Part shown: positions 27,032-35,723 of the stretch, in pieces
Numbering within the stretch: the stretch's first letter is position 1
Layout: every line of letters begins with the position of its first letter
Origin: Natronorubrum sediminis
GTDB taxonomy: Archaea > Halobacteriota > Halobacteria > Halobacteriales > Natrialbaceae
NCBI RefSeq assembly: GCF_900108095.1
Contig: NZ_FNWL01000002.1
Span: forward strand, 1,144,691 to 1,208,690
Direction of reading: 5' to 3'
DNA: 64,000 nucleotides
Position numbers and translations under genes: made by a program
Notes under the pieces: generated by a model
Database searches by the model: none
Told to the model about the DNA's origin: nothing
The model's input: the letters and a program-made list of their open reading frames with translations, nothing else

Positions 27032-27176
27032 ACCGTAGGTCTCACCGTGTGCCTATTAGTACCACCCGAAATCGTTCCTGGCAATTTTTCTGAGTGTTCA
27101 CCGTGAATAGAGAACACTCATGCGATTTTCCAGCTTTGAATGCTGATAAAAACCGGACGAGGGGTGACTGACGGAC

Positions 27177-28709
27177 TCAGACGAACGGCTGGAAGTAGTA
27201 GGGACTCAGAAAGCCCTCGATGGCCGCCGCGATCGCGAGCAAGATGCCCACGCCAACGAGCACCCAGAACGTTCGCTCGAGCGCGTCCGCGAACTCGACG
27301 CGACTCGCCCGGCCACGAAGCGCCCGCCACCAGATCCGGCCGAGCCAGACACCGACTGCGGTCGCGATGAAGATGGCCGGAATTTCGAAGATGCCGTGTG
27401 GAATCACGAACGCGAGCAACTCGAGGGGTTCGACCTCGGTTCGCCCGTGGAAACCAAGAAACAGGCCGTTGAACACCAGCGACGCGATTGCAGGGGCGAC
27501 GAGGGCGACCCCGGAAAACGCCGTCGTGAGTGCGACCATCCAGTTGTTGCCGAAGAACTCGAGCGTCGCCGCGAGCGGGTTGTGGTCCTCGAGACGGGCG
27601 GAGATCGAGGTCTCGAGGCCGGCGTTGGCGATGGGTTCGGCGGCTTCCCAGCCGACCCAGAAACTGAGGAGGCCGAGTACGACGACGAGTGCGTGCGTGG
27701 CGAGGCTCTGACGGATGAACGTCGTCATTTCGCGCCAGCCACGGCCCATTCCGGCCCTGAACTGTCGGCGGAGGGTGCGATCGGGTATCGTCGGCGGGGC
27801 CAATCGGTTTCGATAGTCGTTGTAGAGGGCCACCTTCAACAGGTCGAGAAACGGGAAGAGGACGAGTATCGTGAGGAGCGAGGAGAAGGCGACGACGTCG
27901 AAGAACACGAGCACGCCCGAAACCGTCGATACGGCGATCATCGATACGATCGTGATGAGGTAGTAGAACCCGGCGGCGACCGGACTCGACCAGATGAACG
28001 ACGCGGCGTTCGAGACAGAGGCGAACGTCGTCGTGTCGTCGACGACGACGGCGACCGGAGCGAACGCGAACACCGCCCGGATAGCTGTGAGGATGGCGAT
28101 GAAACCAAACAGCGCGACGATCGCGAACACGCCCGCGAGGAGACCCTCACCCGTCACGGCAGTGACGACCGTCGCGGTGAACGCCACTCCCATTCCGACT
28201 GCAATGAGGGCACCGACCCAGAGCAGAAACTCGAGGATGTACAGCCCGAGAAAGCGCAGCCAGTACCGGCGTGCACCGGCGATTCCGGCGGTCAAGCCGC
28301 GTTTGTCGATGAGTCTGGCACTACAGGCGGTGAGTTGGCCGGCGCTGACGAACGGGAACAACACGAGGATTAGCCCGACCGAGACGACGATCGTCGCGAG
28401 GACGATGAGCGCCAGCGTCGGCGTGAACAGTTGCTCGAAGACGGGTTCGAATCCGCCCGCCCACTCGTCGAACGCCTCCTGGTCTGCGTGTTGATCCGGC
28501 GGCGAACCGTCGATTCCGCCGAGGTGCTCTTCCATCACCGCGAGTCGGCCCGACAACTCGAGGTAGACGTACCCGACGACGACGGCGAGAAACGGCACGA
28601 GCCGGACGATCGCGGGGATCGCCGCGCCGAGGAGATACCAGGGGAGGAAATCCGACGGGCGACGCCGAAACACCGCCACGGCAGCAGTGATAGAATCGGA
28701 GAGCGACAT
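27177..28709 (-). CDS. Large polytopic membrane protein with C-terminal SpoIIM-like domain
   Basis: 510 residues with about 12 hydrophobic segments. Residues 1-320 form a six-helix N-terminal part (FRRRPSDFLPWYLLGAAIPAI..., later FLDLLKVALYNDYRNR) like the DUF7847/glycerophosphodiesterase-membrane type. Residues ~340-510 match the Stage II sporulation protein M family: a helical block with NGLFLGFHG..., AFVIPHGIFEIPAIFIATAVGVWLGR and a C-terminal FLSPYYFQP. In bacteria SpoIIM works in engulfment; archaea lack sporulation, so the domain here has another membrane role. The next gene on the strand (28787) is a small membrane protein that may belong to the same unit. Confidence 0.8.
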   Translation of the reverse strand: MSLSDSITAAVAVFRRRPSDFLPWYLLGAAIPAIVRLVPFLAVVVGYVYLELSGRLAVMEEHLGGIDGSPPDQHADQEAFDEWAGGFEPVFEQLFTPTLALIVLATIVVSVGLILVLFPFVSAGQLTACSARLIDKRGLTAGIAGARRYWLRFLGLYILEFLLWVGALIAVGMGVAFTATVVTAVTGEGLLAGVFAIVALFGFIAILTAIRAVFAFAPVAVVVDDTTTFASVSNAASFIWSSPVAAGFYYLITIVSMIAVSTVSGVLVFFDVVAFSSLLTILVLFPFLDLLKVALYNDYRNRLAPPTIPDRTLRRQFRAGMGRGWREMTTFIRQSLATHALVVVLGLLSFWVGWEAAEPIANAGLETSISARLEDHNPLAATLEFFGNNWMVALTTAFSGVALVAPAIASLVFNGLFLGFHGRTEVEPLELLAFVIPHGIFEIPAIFIATAVGVWLGRIWWRALRGRASRVEFADALERTFWVLVGVGILLAIAAAIEGFLSPYYFQPFV

Positions 28710-28786
28710 AGCCCTTCATTGGAGGGACTATCAGATAAGTTACCCACTCTGTGCTGTGCGATTCCCGTTGGTCGAAACAGCCTCGA

Positions 28787-29065
28787 TCAGTTGAACGTGC
28801 GATCTTCGAACGTCTCGTCGCCGTCGTCGCTCGAGCCAGACCCGGACAGGCGAGGCGTAAACCCGCCGGTGAGGATTACGGAGACGACGACTAACGCTGC
28901 GGAGAGGACGACGAAGTCCGCGCTTGGATCGTAGCCGGCGAGGCCAGCTCCGGTCGAGATGACGAAGATCGCCACCGCGAAGACGATCGTTGCGAGCAGG
29001 CCGATGACGAGGATTCCGATGACGCTGGCGAGGAGTCCACTGAGAATACCACGGATTGCGGTCAT
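28787..29065 (-). CDS. Small membrane protein, two hydrophobic segments
   Basis: 92 residues. Two long hydrophobic helices (residues ~7-38 and ~50-66, VVLSAALVVVSVILTGG) and a polar, acidic C-terminal tail (SGSGSSDDGDETFEDRTFN). No known family was recognised. It lies 77 bases upstream of the SpoIIM-like gene on the same strand and so may be part of the same operon. Confidence 0.65.
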   Translation of the reverse strand: MTAIRGILSGLLASVIGILVIGLLATIVFAVAIFVISTGAGLAGYDPSADFVVLSAALVVVSVILTGGFTPRLSGSGSSDDGDETFEDRTFN

Positions 29066-29280
29066 TCGTTGAACCTGAATTTCGAGCGAACGAACGTAAC
29101 CATTGTGACATCGACGAGGAACTCGAGAGCAGTCGGTGAGCCGGCCGACGCACCGATACGAGGGCGGATGGCGACGAATCAGTCATCATCTGACAGCAGG
29201 ACAACTGGTCTGTGCCTGCCTTCCAACCCCCAAAGATCACCGCATACGTGCGCCGCCGGGCGTGGATACGCCGTGGCGAC

Positions 29281-29286
29281 GTTTAC
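29281..29286 (+). promoter_or_regulatory. TATA-like box of the rhodanese-MBL gene
   Basis: gtttac at 29281-29286 is placed 26 bases before the ATG at 29312, which argues for a near-leaderless transcript and for 29312 rather than the in-frame ATG at 29288 as start. A ggag run also lies ~9 bases before 29312. Confidence 0.5.
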
Positions 29287-29311
29287 AATGCCTGCGAACG
29301 TAGGAGCACAC

Positions 29312-30505
29312 ATGGCTACGACCCTCTCTGCCGACCGACTCGCTACGCTGCTCGACGAGGACGAGGAGTTCACGCTCGTCGATACGCGCCCCGAGGAGAG
29401 CTACGAATCCTGGCACATACCGGGTGCGCTCCACTTTCCGTTCGGCCCCGAAGAGGAGCTAAACGGGCGACTCGAGGAGTTCGAGGAGACCGTCGGCGAC
29501 GCAGAACGCGTCATCACGACCTGTGCGAAGGGAATCTCCTCGGGGAACCTGGCGACGCAACTCGAGTCGGCGACGGACCAGTACGACGTGCAGACGGTCG
29601 ACAGCGGGATGGAAGGCTGGAGCGGCGTCTACAGTCACGTCGAAATCGAGACCGATGGGGCGGACGACGGCCTGACGATCGTCCAGCTTCAGCGGCGAGC
29701 GAAGGGCTGTCTGGGCTACGTCGTCGGCTGTAGCCGAACCGGCGAGGCCGTCGTCGTCGATCCCACGGCCGACATCGACGAGTATCAACTCGCTGCGGAA
29801 GAAGCCGGGCTGACGATCACTGGCGTGATCGACACGCACGTCCACGCCGACCACATCTCCGGCGGCCGGGACCTCGCCGACCGACTCGAGGTCCCCTACT
29901 ACCTCGGCGAGCGGGCGACCGGACGCGACGTCGAGTTCGAGTTCACGCCACTCGAGCGAAACGAGGTGGTGTCGGTCGGCGAGCGAGAGGTAAAAGCCGT
30001 CCTCGTGCCGGGACACACGAGCGAGATGATCAACCTACTCGTCGACGACGTCGCGCTGTTGAGCGCCGACACGTTACACGTCGACTCGACGGGACGGACG
30101 GAACTCGAGTTCGACGAGAGCGACTCTGAAAGTGACTCGGAATCGAGCGACGAACCCGCGAAAACGGGCGAGACGGGTGCGCGGCTGCTCTACGAATCGT
30201 TGCACAGAACGCTCCTCGCCGAACCCGAGAGCATTCTCGTCCTGCCGGGACACGTCACCGTCACTGCAGACGGCGAGTTCGAACACGGCTCGCCGGGCGA
30301 ACCCGTCGAAACGACCGTCCGCGCGGCGCGAACCGAGATCGATCTGCTCGACCTCGAGGAGGAGGAATTCGTCGATCGGATGGCCGACGCGGGCGAAAAG
30401 CCGGCGAACTACGAGGAGATCATCGACCTCAACCGCGGGGCGAAAGCGGCACCGCCCGAAGAACGGACGGAACTCGAGCTCGGGCCGAACAACTGCTCGG
30501 CGTGA
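29312..30505 (+). CDS. Rhodanese-metallo-beta-lactamase fusion (persulfide-dioxygenase-like)
   Basis: 397 residues from ATG 29312 (MATTLSADRLATLLDEDEEF). Residues ~1-115 are a rhodanese domain: FTLVDTRPEESYESWHIPGALHFP, active-site loop VITTCAKGISSGN with the catalytic Cys, and VDSGMEGWSGV. Residues ~130-397 are a metallo-beta-lactamase fold with THVHADHISGG (HxHxDH metal motif) and VLVPGHTSEM, the ETHE1-like glyoxalase II branch. ETHE1-type enzymes oxidise glutathione persulfide; haloarchaea use other thiols. The domain order (rhodanese first) is the reverse of most known fusions. The TGA stop codon is the start of an inverted repeat. Confidence 0.87.
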   Translation: MATTLSADRLATLLDEDEEFTLVDTRPEESYESWHIPGALHFPFGPEEELNGRLEEFEETVGDAERVITTCAKGISSGNLATQLESATDQYDVQTVDSGMEGWSGVYSHVEIETDGADDGLTIVQLQRRAKGCLGYVVGCSRTGEAVVVDPTADIDEYQLAAEEAGLTITGVIDTHVHADHISGGRDLADRLEVPYYLGERATGRDVEFEFTPLERNEVVSVGEREVKAVLVPGHTSEMINLLVDDVALLSADTLHVDSTGRTELEFDESDSESDSESSDEPAKTGETGARLLYESLHRTLLAEPESILVLPGHVTVTADGEFEHGSPGEPVETTVRAARTEIDLLDLEEEEFVDRMADAGEKPANYEEIIDLNRGAKAAPPEERTELELGPNNCSA

Positions 30506-30590
30506 TACGGATTGCTGTAACGAGTTCCCGGCGCAACCGCCGCCCAGGTCGCGGTTGCGCCGGAACTGACTTACAGTAAACCGTATGAGA
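30503..30590. repeat. Long imperfect palindrome, copy 1
   Basis: A palindrome of about 88 bp with arms TGATACGGATTGCTGTAACG (left, at 30503) and its partner ending TTACAGTAAACCGTATGAGA at 30590. The inner arms share GGCGCAACCGC and GCGGTTGCGCC around a ~10-base loop (cgcccaggtc). It begins at the TGA stop codon of the rhodanese-MBL gene. It has close copies at 33213 and 44532; it may be a REP-like or MITE-like element that could also terminate transcription. Confidence 0.7.
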
Positions 30591-30671
30591 GACTCGAGGC
30601 CGTGTCACGGGTCGGGCGAACAGTCGGTCAACGGGCCAGTTTCGAAGTGTCTCCAGCGCGCCTGAAAATTT

Positions 30672-30679
30672 GTTATATA
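30672..30679 (+). promoter_or_regulatory. TATA-like box of the small zinc-binding protein gene
   Basis: gttatata at 30672-30679, 34-41 bases before the ATG at 30713; an archaeal promoter with a leader of about 10 bases would fit. Confidence 0.45.
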
Positions 30680-30712
30680 CTGCCGAGTCAAAGTTTAGCA
30701 CGGTGGACACGA

Positions 30713-30886
30713 ATGCAACTCACAGCGACACGTCAGGTCGAGTGCTACCATTGTGACGTACTGACCAGTATCGACGTTCCCGACGAGGACGTCGACCTCG
30801 AGACCAGCCACTCGGTCGCAGCGTTCGGCGAGCAACGGAAGGTGACCTGCGCGAACGGGCACACGTACTGGGTCCACTTCTGCTAA
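30713..30886 (+). CDS. Small zinc-finger-like protein
   Basis: 57 residues from ATG 30713 (MQLTATRQVECYHCDVL). A CxxC pair (CYHC), a middle segment rich in Asp/Glu, then KVTCANGHTYWVHFC ending at the C-terminus. The spaced Cys/His pattern suggests a single zinc site. Such small haloarchaeal zinc proteins of ~50-60 residues are numerous and mostly uncharacterised. Direct neighbours give no functional hint. Confidence 0.7.
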   Translation: MQLTATRQVECYHCDVLTSIDVPDEDVDLETSHSVAAFGEQRKVTCANGHTYWVHFC

Positions 30887-30908
30887 CGGCTGTTCGAGGC
30901 ACTCACTG

Positions 30909-31232
30909 TCATCGCGAGTACGTCTCGAGCCGCGTGATTTGCCCGTTTCCGAGGGCGAACACGTCCGCGAACTCGAGCAAGACCGCACCATCGTCGAGAA
31001 CGCGACCGTTGACTGCGACGTGGTCGCCGTCGGCGACGACGGTCTCGAGGTCGTGGCTGGTGTCGGGGTTCGGTCGGTCCTCGCGCATGAACCGAACGAA
31101 TTGCTCCCGGTCTTCGAACGTTCTGTCGGGGCGTCGCTGGACGAACTCGGGGGAGAGCACGTCCTCGAGCGTCTCGTACTCGTGATGATCGAGCGCGTCG
31201 TAGTAGCGCCGGACGAGGGCGGCCGGGTCCAT
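30909..31232 (-). CDS. SnoaL-like/NTF2-fold protein
   Basis: 107 residues. The pattern LVRRYYDALDHHEYETLEDVLSPEFVQRRPDRTFEDREQFVRFM, then a beta-rich C-terminal half (HVAVNGRVLDDGAVLLEFADVFALGNGQITRLETY) matches the SnoaL_2/NTF2-like fold: one or two helices then a cone-like sheet forming a pocket. The fold includes ketosteroid isomerases and other small enzymes; here the function is unknown. Convergent with the preceding zinc-finger gene and divergent from the Rieske gene. Confidence 0.82.
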   Translation of the reverse strand: MDPAALVRRYYDALDHHEYETLEDVLSPEFVQRRPDRTFEDREQFVRFMREDRPNPDTSHDLETVVADGDHVAVNGRVLDDGAVLLEFADVFALGNGQITRLETYSR

Positions 31233-31391
31233 CGTCGAAACGGTTCGAGCGCGAGCGCCAAAAGCGTGGCACTTCGAGCGACCGTCTCTTCGTCCTGACG
31301 TACTCGGAAAACCCGACTCCCCGGTGATCGACCTGCGTCCGATAACTGATTACAGCGAACACTTACGCCGGTTCGTGTCAACAGGTAACGT

Positions 31392-33215
31392 ATGTCGTCC
31401 GAAGACGGGTTTCACGCGGCAGTCTCGTTGGCCGACCTCGAGGAGGCGGGGCGCGAACTGGTGAGTATCGACGGAACCCCACTCGCCGTATTTTCCCACG
31501 AAGGCGAGGTGCGGGCAGTGAACAATCGCTGTCCACATATGGGGTTCCCGCTGGTCGAGGGCACCGTCGACGACGGTATTCTCACCTGCCACTGGCACCA
31601 CGCGCGGTTCGAACTCTCCTGTGGCGATACGTTCGATCCGTGGGCCGACGACGTTCAAACGTATCCGGTCGAGATTCGAGACGGCACCGTCTACGTAAAT
31701 CCGAATCCCTCACGCGAGTTACCGCCTGAAAAACACTGGACGACGCGCCTCGAGACCGGCCTCGAGGAGAACCTCCGACTCGTCACCGCGAAGTCGGCGA
31801 TCGGACTGCTCGATGCTGACGTCGACTACCGGGAGCCCATGGCGACGACCCTCCAGTTCGGGACGCGATATCGGGAGTCAGGCTGGGGGCCCGGGCTTAC
31901 CATCCTCGGGTGTATGGCGAACGTGATCGACGACCTCGAGCCGATCGATCGAAAACGCGCCCTGTACATGGGCGTTCGCCACGTCGCGAGCGACTGTGCG
32001 GGTGAACCGCCGCGCTTCGGACAACCCTCCTTTTCGACCGAGGACGTCGACTTCGACCGATTGAAATCGTGGTTCCGCGACTGCGTCGAAGTTCGCGACC
32101 GCGACGGTGCCGAACGGTGTCTCCGCACCGCCGTGGCGTCGGGCCGTACCGAATCCGAGGTCACAGAAGTACTCGTCGCCGCCGCGACCGACCACCCGTA
32201 TCTTTCGACCGGACACGTCCTCGACTTCATCAACAAGGCCTTCGAGAGCCTCGAGCACGTCGGCTGGGAGAACGCCGACGAGATCCTACCGAGTCTGATC
32301 GAGCCGCTCGTGAGTGGCGACCGCAGCGACGAGCGCTCGTCGTGGCGCCACCCCGTCGATCTCGTCGCGGCGCTCGAGGACGTCTACGGCGGCGACGTGA
32401 CGGAAACGAGCGGCCTCGAGGAGTTGGCCGCGGCGGAGGCGCCCGCGGGGGAAACCTGGTCGCCGCCCGCTGCATTTCAGGAGACGCTGCGCAGTGACGA
32501 TCCCGACGCCATCGTCGACGCGCTCGCCGACGCCGTCAGCGCGGGAGCGACGACCGAAGACCTGGCCAGCGAAGTCGCCTACGCCGCCGCGACGCGTGTC
32601 GCCCAGTTCGGCACTGCGAACGAGTTCACCGACTGGAACACCGTCCACCACACGTTTACGTACGCGAACGCGCTCCAGCAATCGGCACGACGAACGGACG
32701 CGATCGAGTGCTACCGCGGAATCTTCGACGCAGCCATCTCGATCTACCTCGATCGATTCCTCAACACGCCGCCCGCGCCGATTCCCGAACCCGGTGACAA
32801 CGACAGCGGCCGCGACACCGAGGCGATCCTCGTCGACCTCCTCGAGACCTTCGACACCGAAGGCGACGTGAACGAAGCCGGGCGGCTCGTCGCCGAATTC
32901 TACGATTGCGACGGTGAGACAGACGCGCTCCGACGCACACTGGGTCACGGACTGCTGCGCGAGGACGCTGGATTCCACACGCTCCAAAACCTCGAGGCGG
33001 CGTTCCGACAGGCCGAACTCGTCGAGGAACGGGCGAACGACGGCGAGGACGCTCGAGACGACGCGTCGACGATCGACCTCGAGCAGAGACGCCGGGTTCC
33101 GCTGATCGCGAGCGCTCGCTACATGGCTGCGCACTTTCCGACACGGCGCGAGGCGGATCAAACGTTCTCCATCGCGGCGCGTCTGAATCGCGGCGAGACG
33201 ATTCACGAAGCCTGA
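31392..33215 (+). CDS. Rieske [2Fe-2S] protein with large C-terminal helical region of unknown function
   Basis: 607 residues. Residues ~10-105 are a Rieske domain of the ferredoxin type with the two ligand pairs Cys47-x-His49 (CPHMG) and Cys66-xx-His69 (CHWH), so it should bind a [2Fe-2S] cluster. Residues ~125-607 are mostly helical, with no catalytic mononuclear-iron motif of ring-hydroxylating oxygenases. A string of histidines (AATDHPYLSTGHVLDF, SWRHPVDLV, WNTVHHTFTYAN) may be functional. The C-terminus is SARYMAAHFPTRREADQT. No partner reductase is adjacent, and the gene stands alone. The stop codon overlaps a palindromic element. Confidence 0.85.
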   Translation: MSSEDGFHAAVSLADLEEAGRELVSIDGTPLAVFSHEGEVRAVNNRCPHMGFPLVEGTVDDGILTCHWHHARFELSCGDTFDPWADDVQTYPVEIRDGTVYVNPNPSRELPPEKHWTTRLETGLEENLRLVTAKSAIGLLDADVDYREPMATTLQFGTRYRESGWGPGLTILGCMANVIDDLEPIDRKRALYMGVRHVASDCAGEPPRFGQPSFSTEDVDFDRLKSWFRDCVEVRDRDGAERCLRTAVASGRTESEVTEVLVAAATDHPYLSTGHVLDFINKAFESLEHVGWENADEILPSLIEPLVSGDRSDERSSWRHPVDLVAALEDVYGGDVTETSGLEELAAAEAPAGETWSPPAAFQETLRSDDPDAIVDALADAVSAGATTEDLASEVAYAAATRVAQFGTANEFTDWNTVHHTFTYANALQQSARRTDAIECYRGIFDAAISIYLDRFLNTPPAPIPEPGDNDSGRDTEAILVDLLETFDTEGDVNEAGRLVAEFYDCDGETDALRRTLGHGLLREDAGFHTLQNLEAAFRQAELVEERANDGEDARDDASTIDLEQRRRVPLIASARYMAAHFPTRREADQTFSIAARLNRGETIHEA

Positions 33216-33300
33216 TACGGCCGACTGTACGTCAGTTCTGGCGCAACCGCAGGATGGTCGCGGTTTCGCCGGTAAATCGTTACAGCAGGCCGTGTGAGTC
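33213..33300. repeat. Long imperfect palindrome, copy 2
   Basis: Second copy of the 88-bp element at 30503. Left arm TGATACGGCCGACTGTACGT, inner arms GGCGCAACCGC and GCGGTTTCGCC, right arm GTTACAGCAGGCCGTGTGAG. As in copy 1 the element starts at the TGA stop codon, here that of the Rieske gene. Confidence 0.65.
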
Positions 33301-33425
33301 GTGACTCGGGGACTCGGATCGATGGGGTGCGGGGTTTCACTCGATGGTAGATACCAACGCCGCTCCCTGAACCGGTGGGTACGGCTATCGACTGGCTTTT
33401 CCCGGGTCCGATCGTATCCGAGAGC

Positions 33426-33962
33426 GTGGAGTGTCACGTCTACTACGAGGGCGACGACGACCCGAAGAAGTGTACCGCCCGTCGACTCGAGAAGTTCGAC
33501 GAGGCGACGCTCTACCGGCGGATGGAGCAAGTACCCTACGGCGTCGTGTTGAATCCCCACGCCGAGCAGGCGCTCTCGCCGGCCGATCTCGAGGACGGAC
33601 TCGGGACGCTCGTGGCACTCGATTGTTCCTGGGAGTCCGCCGAGGCGGCCTCGTTTCGGATGAACGGCGTCCATCGGGCGCTCCCCTTCCTCGTCGCGGC
33701 GAATCCGATCAACTACGGTCGCCCGTTTCAGCTGACGACCGTCGAAGCCCTCGCCGGGGCGTGTTGTATCTTCGATCGCTACGAGCGGGCCGAAGCCCTC
33801 CTCGAGCCGTTTCGCTGGGGCGAGACGTTTTTGACGCTCAACGAAGAGCCCCTCCGACGCTACAGCGAGTGTCGCGACTCGAGTGACGTCGTCGCCGTCC
33901 AAGACGAGTATCTGGCAGACGAGGAGCCTGCCGACGAGTCGAACGCCACGGACGAACCCTGA
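33426..33962 (+). CDS. tsr3: Tsr3-like rRNA aminocarboxypropyltransferase (DUF367)
   Basis: 178 residues if read from GTG 33426; an in-frame GTG at 33375 gives 17 more. I prefer 33426 because the family starts near the [20 protein letters not shown] segment. Core motifs: [40 protein letters not shown] and [11 protein letters not shown]. Archaeal Tsr3 transfers the aminocarboxypropyl group of SAM to a small-subunit rRNA uridine, a late ribosome-maturation step. The ~35-residue Asp/Glu-rich tail is an addition. It is followed by the L40e gene, a fitting ribosomal context. Confidence 0.86.
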   Translation: MECHVYYEGDDDPKKCTARRLEKFDEATLYRRMEQVPYGVVLNPHAEQALSPADLEDGLGTLVALDCSWESAEAASFRMNGVHRALPFLVAANPINYGRPFQLTTVEALAGACCIFDRYERAEALLEPFRWGETFLTLNEEPLRRYSECRDSSDVVAVQDEYLADEEPADESNATDEP

Positions 33963-34017
33963 GTCGCGTTCGGCCGTCCTCGCGAGTTCCCCCGTCGGGG
34001 GAGTGTCGGACCACAGC

Positions 34018-34025
34018 GGTTATAT
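34018..34025 (+). promoter_or_regulatory. TATA-like box of the L40e gene
   Basis: ggttatat at 34018-34025 is about 27 bases before the ATG at 34049, the spacing expected for a leaderless haloarchaeal transcript. Confidence 0.5.
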
Positions 34026-34048
34026 GGTCGACAGGCAAACGAAGCGGT

Positions 34049-34198
34049 ATGGCCAGTTTCGACGCCGCAGAAAAACGAACGCTCGAGAAAATGATCTGCA
34101 TGCGCTGTAACGCCCGCAACTCCCAGAGTGCGGACAGTTGCCGCAAGTGTGGTTACAAGAACCTCCGACCGAAGGCGAAAGAAGCCCGCGCAGCATAA
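34049..34198 (+). CDS. rpl40e: Large-subunit ribosomal protein L40e
   Basis: 49 residues ([20 protein letters not shown]). The zinc finger of archaeal L40e is present: the CMRCNARN pair and the [19 protein letters not shown] pair, four cysteines in total. Length is as expected for the archaeal protein. It is a small zinc-binding component of the large ribosomal subunit. Its short length means it is easily missed by gene finders. Confidence 0.92.
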   Translation: MASFDAAEKRTLEKMICMRCNARNSQSADSCRKCGYKNLRPKAKEARAA

Positions 34199-34322
34199 TC
34201 CGGCAGCAGCGATCTTTTCGACTTCTCACAACAGCTACGACCGACAGGACTCCGTTCGGTTCGCGTCGTGCACCAGCCGACGCGGAGTGGTCATACGGCG
34301 GGAAATCGTCCGCCAGCACGTC

Positions 34323-34742
34323 TCATTCGACGGAGACAGAAACGCCCTCGAGTGTCGCACACGCCGCGAGAAGCGACGGCAACTCGGTGTAACAGCGTCG
34401 GTAACGGACCATCTGGCTTCGAGTGTCGTACTCGACGATACCCGCGCCCGCCAGTTTTGGCAGAGTACCGTGTACGAGCGCGGTGTGGACGGCGTCGAAG
34501 TCGCCACCCCCGTGCTCGAGCGACGGTCGTTCCTGATACTCTCTCACGAGATTTTGGGTTACTTCTTCGACCGTCGCGACCTCGTGTTCGAGCAAATAAT
34601 ACAGGGCAAACCGACGGTGGCAGTTCGACAGAACGTCCAGGAGAAGTCCCAACCGACGATACGTCTCCGTGTCCCCACCCATGGATGACAGTAACTCACA
34701 TCCGCCGTCAGTGTTGGACCCGTCGCTCTTGTCTTGAGCCAT
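34323..34742 (-). CDS. DUF7344-type winged-helix regulator
   Basis: 139 residues from ATG 34742 (MAQDKSDGSNTDGGCELLSS). After a flexible N-terminus comes RLGLLLDVLSNCHRRFALYYLLEHEVATVEEVTQNLV, then HGTLPKLAGAGIVEYDTRSQMVRY. This is the haloarchaeal winged-helix pattern called DUF7344 (the N..RR..xLyyL motif). These proteins are presumed transcription regulators. Target unknown. A related double-domain protein lies at 58179. The upstream 34750-34860 is rather AT-rich and contains no further gene. Confidence 0.78.
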   Translation of the reverse strand: MAQDKSDGSNTDGGCELLSSMGGDTETYRRLGLLLDVLSNCHRRFALYYLLEHEVATVEEVTQNLVREYQERPSLEHGGGDFDAVHTALVHGTLPKLAGAGIVEYDTRSQMVRYRRCYTELPSLLAACATLEGVSVSVE

Positions 34743-34960
34743 GCACACTAAAAATTGCCGCAATACCGTATTCTTTTCGGTAGTTGAACAGGTTCCAAAC
34801 GGTACAGGACGGTGAAAACCGATTGAAAACTGTTGCACCGATCGAATTGGCCTCGAAATCGGAATTTCGCGTGAGTGGTTCGCTCGAGGGCCCTCTCTGA
34901 GGGCAGATGAGTGTCAACGATGTGTGAATGTCTCCGTCGAGATGACACCCACCCCGACGC

Positions 34961-35572
34961 TTACTCGTCAGGATACTTCGGGTCGCGTTCGCTCGCGCGC
35001 TCGAGAGCGGTTTCGACGACGTCCCGGACGTCGCCGTGAAAGAGGCCGCCGTGACCGGCGTACATGTGTTCGATTCCGTCGGGCAGCCGTTCGAGGAGCG
35101 TCTCGATGCTCTCGATCAGTCGCTCGCGGGATTGCCCTGCCATATCCGTCCGACCGAAACTGCCGTAGTCGAACGCGCCGTCGTCGTGAACCACGACGTC
35201 GCCCGAGAAGAGCGACGACTCGGAGACGAACGAGACGTGGTCGTCCGCGTGGCCGGGCGTGTAGACCACGTCGAACTCGTCGTCACCGATCGCCACCGTG
35301 TCGCCGTCGCTAATCTCGTGCGTTCGCGTCGGATGGTCGTCGTAGGCGTACACGTCGGGATCGAAGGCGTCGACGACGGCCTCGAGTTGGGCGACGTGAT
35401 CGCCGTGTTGGTGGGTGAGAACGACGCTATCGACCTCGTCCGTGTACAACTGGATCTCGTCGACGACGCCGTCCCACGCGCCGGCGTCGACGAGCGTCGT
35501 CTCCTCGCCGAGGACGAGAAAGGCGTTGCAGGTGAACGTCTCCGCATCTGCCGTGACGTGATGAACGTCCAT
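34961..35572 (-). CDS. Metallo-beta-lactamase-fold hydrolase
   Basis: 203 residues from ATG 35572 (MDVHHVTADAETFTCNAFLVL). The metal motif HxHxDH is altered to THQHGDH (residues ~53-59), typical of glyoxalase-II-like hydrolases, with later metal ligands in YTPGHADDHVSFV and YAGHGG. It belongs to the general MBL family; glyoxalase II, thioesterase or similar functions are possible and not resolvable. It stands alone. Confidence 0.85.
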   Translation of the reverse strand: MDVHHVTADAETFTCNAFLVLGEETTLVDAGAWDGVVDEIQLYTDEVDSVVLTHQHGDHVAQLEAVVDAFDPDVYAYDDHPTRTHEISDGDTVAIGDDEFDVVYTPGHADDHVSFVSESSLFSGDVVVHDDGAFDYGSFGRTDMAGQSRERLIESIETLLERLPDGIEHMYAGHGGLFHGDVRDVVETALERASERDPKYPDE

Positions 35573-35723
35573 ACGTGGCGACTCGAGGGCCGGCCTCAAA
35601 ATGGTGCCGTCCGGGAGAGGCTGCGGACGGTCCAACCCGCTGGCTCCGACCGCGACGACCCGGCCGGCGTGTGAACGAACTGACCACGAGATTTTTCACC
35701 CGGAAAGACGTAGTGATACCCGT

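Noticed and set aside
28441-28460. ggttcgaatcc resembling a tRNA T-loop
   Set aside because: It lies inside the SpoIIM-like gene and no acceptor stem or anticodon arm could be folded around it.
31340-31362. Half-element resembling the palindrome family (aactgattacagcgaac)
   Set aside because: Only one arm is seen; no matching left arm could be found, so it may be chance.
32286-33902. 538-codon minus-strand frame opposite the Rieske and tsr3 genes
   Set aside because: Long antisense frames are common at high GC; the plus strand has complete Rieske and DUF367 signatures.
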